From assembly GCA_946539765.1 (NCBI GenBank), contig CAMNHO010000006.1, positions 60,687 to 124,686 of the forward strand: a DNA stretch of 64,000 nucleotides, written 5' to 3'. Positions 58,836 to 64,000 of the stretch are shown here, piece after piece; positions within the stretch are counted from its first letter, which is position 1; every line of letters begins with the position of its first letter. The DNA is from UBA4312 sp002394635. Its GTDB lineage: Bacteria; Bacillota_I; Bacilli_A; Erysipelotrichales; Erysipelotrichaceae. The notes beneath the pieces were generated by a model, which had not been told where the DNA came from, did no database searches, and worked only from the letters and a program-made list of their open reading frames with translations. Position numbers and translations under genes: made by a program.

Positions 58836-59027
58836 TTATATTGCGTTTTGTTTTTTCAATGTTCTGAGCGCACGAGCACTAACGCGTACTGTTTGTGGTT
58901 TGCCGTTCACATTGATTCTTACTTTTTGAAGGTTTACATTCCATTTGCGACGAGTTGCTCGCATGGAGTGTGAACGTCTATTTCCAGATAAAGGACCTCT
59001 ACCAGATACTGCACATTTCTTTGACAT
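58836..59027 (-). CDS. rpmB: Ribosomal protein bL28
   Basis: A 63-residue large-subunit protein: SKKCAVSGRGPLSGNRRSHSM and RRKWNVNLQKVRI at the N-terminus, then VRVSARALRTL. It keeps one Cys near the N-terminus (Cys5) but not the full zinc pattern, so it is the C-minus type or nearly so. AAGGAGG lies 9 bases before the ATG. It is inverted relative to thiN as in Bacillus. Confidence 0.95.
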   Translation of the reverse strand: MSKKCAVSGRGPLSGNRRSHSMRATRRKWNVNLQKVRINVNGKPQTVRVSARALRTLKKQNAI

Positions 59028-59047
59028 CTTGCCTGTCCTCCTTTACT

Positions 59048-59076
59048 TTATTCTAAAGTTCTACGCAATCGCTCTA
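59048..59076 (-). promoter_or_regulatory. Promoter of rpmB
   Basis: On the minus strand TTTAGA and TAGAAT are spaced by 17 bp. Confidence 0.55.
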
Positions 59077-59121
59077 AAATAATATCATTTGTATACGGTG
59101 ATTTCAAGCATAAATTTTAGT

Positions 59122-59150
59122 TTGTTTACAACTAGTCTTAATGATATAAT
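59122..59150 (+). promoter_or_regulatory. Promoter of mraY-murD-uppP
   Basis: TTGTTT and TATAAT are spaced by 17 bp, with an extended-10 TG (TGATATAAT). Confidence 0.75.
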
Positions 59151-59175
59151 AAATCCATTGATTGGAGAGATTAAA

Positions 59176-60159
59176 ATGGATAGTAAAATCTGGTTATGGA
59201 TGATTCTTGGCTTTGTTGCCAGTTATATATGCATGTTGATCATCATGCCACCATTAATCGATTATTTACATAAGATAAAATTTGGACAAACAGAAAGACT
59301 AGAGGGGCTGCAAAGTCATCAGAAAAAGACCGGAACACCAACAATGGGAGGTATCGCCTTTATTGTTGTACCTGTTGTTCTATTCCTGCTGATGTCTTTA
59401 TTGCATATTACAGCATTGGATATGAAAAGCGGTATCATTCTAATGGCCTTTATGGGTTATGGAGTGATCGGTTTTATTGATGATTATATCATCGTTGTTA
59501 AAAAAGATAACGAAGGGTTAAAACCAGCCGTTAAATTTGCGCTGCAATCGATCCTGGCTGTTTTGTTTTTTATCATGTATACGAAAGGAAATGCATCGAC
59601 AGATATAACGGTTCCGTTGCTGCATGTATCCTTGGATTTAAGGTATCTCTACTTTGTATTAGTATTTATCATGTTTACTGCAGAGACCAACGCAGTGAAT
59701 CTGACGGATGGGGTAGATGGATTATGTGCGGGACAAATGATTATCGCATTGATCCCTTTTATAGTTTTTGCACTCATGCAAAGATTCAGCCAAATAGCTT
59801 TATTGATCGTATTGCTGGAAGGTGCTTTGTTTGGCTATCTTAAGTTTAATAAACACCCGGCCCAGATATTTATGGGGGATACCGGTTCTCTGGCGCTTGG
59901 TGGTTTTATTGCGGCTGTTGCGATGGTCCTGAAACAGGAGATCCTCTTGATTATCATCGGTGGCGTCTTCGTCGCAGAGGTATTAAGTGTGATCATTCAG
60001 GTTTCCTATTATAAAAAAACGCAAAAACGTATTTTCCGGATGGCTCCTTTACATCACCATTTTGAAAAGGGCGGTTTATCGGAAGTACAGGTCGTTCATC
60101 GTTTTCGTATTGCTGGGATCATCCTGGCTGTCATCGGATTGATATTAGGAGTGTTATAA
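59176..60159 (+). CDS. mraY: Phospho-MurNAc-pentapeptide transferase MraY
   Basis: A 327-residue, ten-span membrane enzyme that makes lipid I from UDP-MurNAc-pentapeptide and undecaprenyl phosphate. KKTGTPTMGGI, GFIDDYI (catalytic Asp pair), NAVNLTDGVDGL, MGDTGSLALGG and the C-terminal APLHHHFEKGGLSEVQVV are all diagnostic. GGAGAG precedes the ATG at 59176; the frame extends 29 codons upstream across the promoter. It is followed by murD, but murE, murG, ftsW and ftsZ of the dcw cluster are not here. Confidence 0.97.
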   Translation: MDSKIWLWMILGFVASYICMLIIMPPLIDYLHKIKFGQTERLEGLQSHQKKTGTPTMGGIAFIVVPVVLFLLMSLLHITALDMKSGIILMAFMGYGVIGFIDDYIIVVKKDNEGLKPAVKFALQSILAVLFFIMYTKGNASTDITVPLLHVSLDLRYLYFVLVFIMFTAETNAVNLTDGVDGLCAGQMIIALIPFIVFALMQRFSQIALLIVLLEGALFGYLKFNKHPAQIFMGDTGSLALGGFIAAVAMVLKQEILLIIIGGVFVAEVLSVIIQVSYYKKTQKRIFRMAPLHHHFEKGGLSEVQVVHRFRIAGIILAVIGLILGVL

Positions 60160-60160
60160 C

Positions 60161-61504
60161 ATGAAAGAAAAAGTATTAGTGATCGGTGCCGCACGCAGTG
60201 GAATTGCGGTGAGCCGTCTTTTAAATCAACGTGGTTATAATGTGATTTTAACAGACGCTAAAGAAATCAAAGAAAAAACTGAGCTTAGCAATATCGGTAT
60301 TCAGGTTGTGGATAACGGACATCCGGAATGGTTAAAGAATACGGATTATGCTTTTGTGGTTAAGAATCCTGGTATTCCATATCATGTAGAGATTGTTAAA
60401 TTCTTTATCGATCACAAGGTGCCGGTGTATACAGAAATTGAGATTGGATATAAAATGGCACCTGAATATACTTTTGCGGCTGTTACCGGAACGGACGGGA
60501 AAACAACGGTGACCACGCTTTTATATGAAATGTTGAATAAAAAAAGTGAGGCGCTGGTGGCCGGAAACATCGGTATTCCTTTGTCTGAACAAGTATTGAA
60601 AAGCGATGGAACTCCAAAGGATGTAGCCATTGAATTAAGTAATTTTCAGCTGTTAGGCACAGAAACGTTCCGTCCTCATGTATCGACAGTAACTAATCTG
60701 GCACCAGACCATTTGGATTATATGGATTCTTTAGAGTCTTATTATGTATCCAAGATGAAGATCTATGCCAATGAAACGGAATCGGACTATTTTATTCGAA
60801 ATGTGGATGATGAAAACATTATAAAATATGCACAGAATATTCCGTGCCAGGTGATTGATTTTTCATTGAAACGCAAGGATGTTGATTTATATAAAAAAGA
60901 TGGGTATGCTTATTACAAGGATATACCTTTGTTTCGCATCGCCGATTTAAAGATTGTCGGTGATTTTAACTGTGGAAATGCCATGATGTCCGCCTGTATG
61001 GCTTATTTAATGGGTGTGGACTGTGAAGATATACAAGCTGTTATCTCTTCGTTCACCGGTGTAGAGCATCGTATCGAATATGTTGCTACCATTGATGGTG
61101 TACGATATTACAATGATACAAAAGCAACCAACACGCATAGTGCGTGTGCGGCTTTAAGTGCTTTTGATCGGAATGTTATATTGTTATGTGGAGGAAAAGA
61201 TAAACATATTTCCTTTGATGATTTAAAGCAATATGACAATAAAGTTAAACACTGTTATTCATTTGGTCAGACAAAGGATCATTTTAAGGATATTTTTACC
61301 CATCAGACGTCTTGTGAAACGATGGAAGCAGCTTTAAAGGAGGCTGCTAAAATCGCCGAAGAAGGGGATGTTATTTTACTGAGCCCTGCATGTTCCAGCT
61401 TTGACCAATTTAAGAATTATGAGTCAAGAGGACATATTTTTAAAGATCTTGTCAGATCTTTAAAAAATGCAGAGGGAGACAGTGAAACATGTCATTTATA
61501 TTAG
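60161..61504 (+). CDS. murD: UDP-MurNAc-L-alanine:D-glutamate ligase
   Basis: A 447-residue Mur ligase that adds D-Glu to UDP-MurNAc-L-Ala. The N-terminal UDP-binding GAARSGIAVSRLL, the ATP site GTDGKTTVTTLLYEML, the central EHRIEYV / YNDTKATN and the C-terminal SPACSSFDQFKNYESRG are present. It starts 1 base after mraY and overlaps uppP by 16 bases. It and mraY form a fragment of the dcw cluster. Confidence 0.96.
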   Translation: MKEKVLVIGAARSGIAVSRLLNQRGYNVILTDAKEIKEKTELSNIGIQVVDNGHPEWLKNTDYAFVVKNPGIPYHVEIVKFFIDHKVPVYTEIEIGYKMAPEYTFAAVTGTDGKTTVTTLLYEMLNKKSEALVAGNIGIPLSEQVLKSDGTPKDVAIELSNFQLLGTETFRPHVSTVTNLAPDHLDYMDSLESYYVSKMKIYANETESDYFIRNVDDENIIKYAQNIPCQVIDFSLKRKDVDLYKKDGYAYYKDIPLFRIADLKIVGDFNCGNAMMSACMAYLMGVDCEDIQAVISSFTGVEHRIEYVATIDGVRYYNDTKATNTHSACAALSAFDRNVILLCGGKDKHISFDDLKQYDNKVKHCYSFGQTKDHFKDIFTHQTSCETMEAALKEAAKIAEEGDVILLSPACSSFDQFKNYESRGHIFKDLVRSLKNAEGDSETCHLY

Positions 61505-62310
61505 ACTTGATCAAAACTTTCTTTTTATCAATAATTCAAGGAATTACGGAATGGCTGCCAATCAGCAGTACTGGACATATGTCGATATTCAACAGCATCT
61601 GGCCAGTGCTGCCTGCTGAATACTTTAGTGTTTTGAGAGACATGCTTCAATTAGGCAGTATTTTGGCGGTTGTCTTGATTTATTATCAACGTTTAAACCC
61701 ATGGGCTGCCAAAAAGAAAAAGAAAAGAGAAAAGATTTTTGAACTCTGGATAAAAATTCTATTTGGTGTTCTGCCTTTTATCTTGGTGCATTTCTTACTG
61801 AAGAATGTTGTCGAGACCTACTTGATGCGTAACTTTGTGATAGCAGTATCCCTAATTGCATATGGCATCATTATGATTGTCTATGAACGCTTAAAAAAAA
61901 CAGCAACCATTAAAAAAGTGGATTCAATTTCTATTTTTGATGCATTTAAAATTGGGCTTTTTCAAACCTTATCGATCATTCCGGGAACCAGTCGAAGCTT
62001 GGCCGCCATCCTTGGGAGCATGTCTTGTGGGTGCAGCCGGACTGTATCTTGTGAATTCAGTTTTTTATTGGCGGTTCCTACCGTTTTGATTACATCGATC
62101 AGTGGATTGCTCGGATACATTGGAAAAAATGGTTTTTTCGGTTTTAGTCAGTTTATTATGATTCTTATTGGCATGTTTGTCAGTTTTGTTGTGAGTGTTA
62201 TTATCATTCAATCATTATTGCGTTACGTAAAAAGGAACGGATTTGCAATTTTTGGATGGTATAGGATTCTATTAGGTATTTTTATTATATTTTTCTTTTA
62301 CGTACTATAA
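61489..62310 (+). CDS. uppP: Undecaprenyl-diphosphate phosphatase (BacA/UppP)
   Basis: A 273-residue membrane phosphatase that recycles undecaprenyl pyrophosphate to the carrier used by MraY. GITEWLPISSTGH (Glu21, His30) and the second motif SIIPGTSRSLAA are intact, with about eight membrane segments. It overlaps murD, so the operon joins the lipid-carrier phosphatase to the enzyme that uses the carrier. UppP also gives bacitracin tolerance when abundant. Confidence 0.95.
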   Translation: MSFILDLIKTFFLSIIQGITEWLPISSTGHMSIFNSIWPVLPAEYFSVLRDMLQLGSILAVVLIYYQRLNPWAAKKKKKREKIFELWIKILFGVLPFILVHFLLKNVVETYLMRNFVIAVSLIAYGIIMIVYERLKKTATIKKVDSISIFDAFKIGLFQTLSIIPGTSRSLAAILGSMSCGCSRTVSCEFSFLLAVPTVLITSISGLLGYIGKNGFFGFSQFIMILIGMFVSFVVSVIIIQSLLRYVKRNGFAIFGWYRILLGIFIIFFFYVL

Positions 62311-62332
62311 CACCTTGCAAGAGGTGTTTTTT
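62309..62332 (+). terminator. Terminator of mraY-murD-uppP
   Basis: AACACCT pairs with AGGTGTT around a short loop, followed by T6. It starts in the stop codon. Confidence 0.85.
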
Positions 62333-62349
62333 GAATCACAGGAGTACTT

Positions 62350-63480
62350 ATGCAAGATTTGAATACACATATAAAGAAACGAAATTCGATTGTTGTCCGT
62401 ACGAGCCTTATAGGCATTATAGCCAATGTGTTATTAGCCGCATTTAAGGCGATTGTTGGTATTATGTCTCACTCAATTGCGATTGTACTTGATGCGGTGA
62501 ATAACTTCAGTGATGCTTTGTCGAGCATTATAACAATTATTGGAACAAAACTAGCTTCGAAAGCTCCTGATAAAAATCATCCACTGGGGCATGGAAGAAT
62601 TGAATTTATTGCTGCCTCTATCATTTCTGTTATTGTACTGTATGCTGGTATTTCGGCTTTAACAGAATCTTTACGCAATCTTGTCAATCATGTGGAAGCC
62701 GATTATAGTTGGCGTTCTTTACTGGTAATTACAGTTGCGGTTTTGGTTAAGCTGATTTTAGGTAATTATGTAAAAACCATCGGGGAACGAGTGAACTCGA
62801 AAAGTCTGATTGCCAGTGGTGCTGATGCATTATTTGATGCAGTGTTATCAACATCTGTATTAGTCACTGCCTTATTATATAAACTATTTGGAATATCTTT
62901 AGAAGCATATGTCGGAATTTTAATTTCATTCGTAATTATTAAATCCGGCTACGACTTATTAACAGAGACCATTAACGATTTATTAGGAAAACGGGTCGAT
63001 GATGATCTTGCAGTGGGAATAAAGGAACTGGTTTCATCCATGGAAGGGGTATATGGAGCATATGATCTGATCGTGCATAATTATGGCCCTAATGATCTAC
63101 TGGGTTCTGTACATATTGAGGTGGATGATTCCATGACAGCCTGGGAGATTGATCGTCTAACTCGCTTGATCCAAAAAGAGGTATATGATCAATATGGAGT
63201 CGTTATTTCCGCAGTTGGAGTTTATGCACGCAATACCAGTGATTCTCAGGCTTTGGAAATTCGTAAAAAGTTAACTTCCATACTTTCTGAATATCCTTAT
63301 ATTAAGCAGTTTCATGGCATCCATATCAACACATTAACTCATTTGATAGCGTTTGATATTATTATTGAATTCGAACAGGAAAATCGTAATAAACTCTATG
63401 ATGAAATTGTTGAAAGAGTTAAAAAGGAATTTAAAGGATTTGATGTATCTATAACATTGGATGGCGATTTCAGTGAGTAA
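62350..63480 (+). CDS. Cation diffusion facilitator (CDF) family exporter
   Basis: A 376-residue membrane protein with six spans and a cytosolic C-terminal dimerisation domain. The metal site is LDAVNNFSDALSS (Asp48, Asp55) in segment 2 and a second ion pair GADALFDAVLS in segment 5. NHPLGHGRIE (His77, His81) lies in the loop after segment 2. The Asn in NNFSD fits Mn2+- or Zn2+-type CDFs; the metal is unresolved. An extended C-terminal part of about 170 residues is longer than in minimal CDFs and may hold two domains. CAGGAG precedes the ATG. Confidence 0.9.
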   Translation: MQDLNTHIKKRNSIVVRTSLIGIIANVLLAAFKAIVGIMSHSIAIVLDAVNNFSDALSSIITIIGTKLASKAPDKNHPLGHGRIEFIAASIISVIVLYAGISALTESLRNLVNHVEADYSWRSLLVITVAVLVKLILGNYVKTIGERVNSKSLIASGADALFDAVLSTSVLVTALLYKLFGISLEAYVGILISFVIIKSGYDLLTETINDLLGKRVDDDLAVGIKELVSSMEGVYGAYDLIVHNYGPNDLLGSVHIEVDDSMTAWEIDRLTRLIQKEVYDQYGVVISAVGVYARNTSDSQALEIRKKLTSILSEYPYIKQFHGIHINTLTHLIAFDIIIEFEQENRNKLYDEIVERVKKEFKGFDVSITLDGDFSE

Positions 63481-63513
63481 AGGAATACTCTATAATCTTA
63501 ACGATAAGTAAGG

Positions 63514-63543
63514 TGCGTAGCTGAATAAACTATGCATTTTTTT
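63514..63543 (+). terminator. Terminator of the CDF gene
   Basis: TGCGTAG pairs with CTATGCA (one G-T pair) around a 9-base loop, followed by T7. Confidence 0.85.
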
Positions 63544-63918
63544 ATATCATTGCCCATCTGTAATCATTGAAAAATCAAACAGTTATTAACAAGGAAAATT
63601 ATTCGTAGATTTTTATAATGTATGATCTATCAAAATTAAATTTTAAAAAGTAAAATGTCAAATACATGAAAAATGAATGTTGTCGATGTCGATATGAGCA
63701 CTTTTGGGCTAGGAGCAGTTTCAATCACGTTTTTTGAAGAAACAGATGGACAGGCTCTTGAGGAACAACAGGAAGATTCCTGTAATCGTCGGAAACAATG
63801 TTTTATGAATGCTATAACGACAAGATGGTGAGTCAAATTGGATTGTAGGATGCAATGAAAGGCAAACTGTACTGACAATATCAAAGATACATGGAAATAG
63901 CGATTTAAAACTGAAATA
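63544..63918. other. Region without an assignable gene
   Basis: 375 bases hold no convincing gene. A plus-strand frame from 63675 (52 codons, MNVVDVDMSTFGLG onward) and a minus-strand frame over 63636-63998 both lack ribosome sites and recognisable domains. The base composition is close to that of flanking genes. It may be an eroded remnant of a deleted gene next to the intron. Confidence 0.4.
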
Positions 63919-63949
63919 AAAAGCATCGGAGAAAACCGATGCTTATTTT
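63919..63949 (+). terminator. Terminator hairpin next to the intron boundary
   Basis: AAGCATCGG pairs with CCGATGCTT around AGAAAA, followed by ATTTT. The putative intron begins directly after. Confidence 0.8.
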
Positions 63950-64000
63950 GTGTACGACGGGCATGTTGTACATCTAGGGTGAAAGTCCCAAGGGACACCA
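63950..64000 (+). mobile_element. 5' end of a probable group II intron (cut by the window edge)
   Basis: The last 51 bases begin GTGTACGACGGGC and contain CTAGGGTGAAAGTCCC. A GUGYG start and a GGGTGAAAGTCCC segment in domain I are recurrent at 5' ends of bacterial group II introns. The element would continue rightwards, with its reverse transcriptase ORF outside the window. No exon gene is disrupted; insertion is after a terminator hairpin. The call rests on these short matches only. Confidence 0.6.

Noticed and set aside
63636..63998. Minus-strand frame of 120 codons at the right edge
   Set aside because: It runs through the terminator hairpin and the intron start, has no ribosome site and reads as Ser/Cys/Phe-rich low-grade sequence without a family match.
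1..64000. CRISPR array, toxin-antitoxin pair or restriction system
   Set aside because: No direct-repeat array with regular spacers and no recognisable defence genes were seen on either strand.

Overview
The window is a dense, low-GC stretch of bacterial chromosome. It points to an anaerobic or fermentative Bacillota of the Erysipelotrichia type. The evidence is AAGGAGG ribosome sites, TTGACA/TATAAT promoters, a T-box leader, cre-like sites, a GlgC/GlgD pair, pyruvate:ferredoxin oxidoreductase, and Bacillus-like gene order (cysS-mrnC-rlmB-sigma-rpmG-secE-nusG and priA-rsmB-rlmN-prpC-prkC-rsgA-rpe-thiN/rpmB). The class-level assignment is inference; no 16S rRNA gene is present.

Layout. 1-9.3 kb: the end of an FtsX-type permease, the glycogen operon glgC-glgD-glgA with a DUF523 gene, lone ptsH, a phosphoglucomutase under a cre site, and a CPA2 antiporter. 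9.4-12.2 kb: an aminotransferase/Lrp pair on the minus strand beside gap. 12.3-18.9 kb: a 55-codon ORF, cysS, mrnC, rlmB, a diverged sigma factor, rpmG, secE, nusG, secG and rnr. 19-25 kb is the accessory-like part. It has a surface-protein ORF without a signal peptide, a HAD phosphatase, an attenuator-like leader ahead of an ankyrin/EF-G-paralogue operon, and a decayed IS3-like element whose left-end hairpin recurs 3.8 kb away. 24.4-35.2 kb: an ECF S-component, lone ptsI, an M3 peptidase, T-box-valS, MarR, typA, an esterase and a NifU-type protein. 35.5-47.8 kb: nifJ, icd, a U32 pair (trhP-like), proS, a Bax-inhibitor protein, an ArsP_2-like permease, a second SpoU methylase and an AI-2E-family protein. 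47.9-49.8 kb: tRNA-Leu, tRNA-Cys and a small uncharacterised membrane-protein cluster. 49.9-58.8 kb: priA to thiN. 58.8-63.5 kb: rpmB, mraY, murD, uppP and a CDF exporter. The right edge carries what looks like the first ~50 bases of a group II intron just after a terminator hairpin.

How it works together. Sugar enters through the PTS (HPr and EI encoded separately). Phosphoglucomutase and GlgC/D/A channel glucose phosphate into glycogen, while gap and nifJ take carbon through glycolysis to acetyl-CoA. Much of the rest is translation and RNA maintenance: cysS, valS, proS, rlmB, rlmN, rsmB, mrnC, rnr, rsgA, typA, the EF-G paralogue, rpmG and rpmB.

The most unusual signals are the leader-ORF/terminator ahead of the ankyrin-EF-G operon, the paired hairpins with compensatory changes at 20046 and 23918, three genes that look leaderless (HAD phosphatase, second SpoU methylase, priA), and the intron boundary at 63950. 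All start choices and promoters were read by eye.
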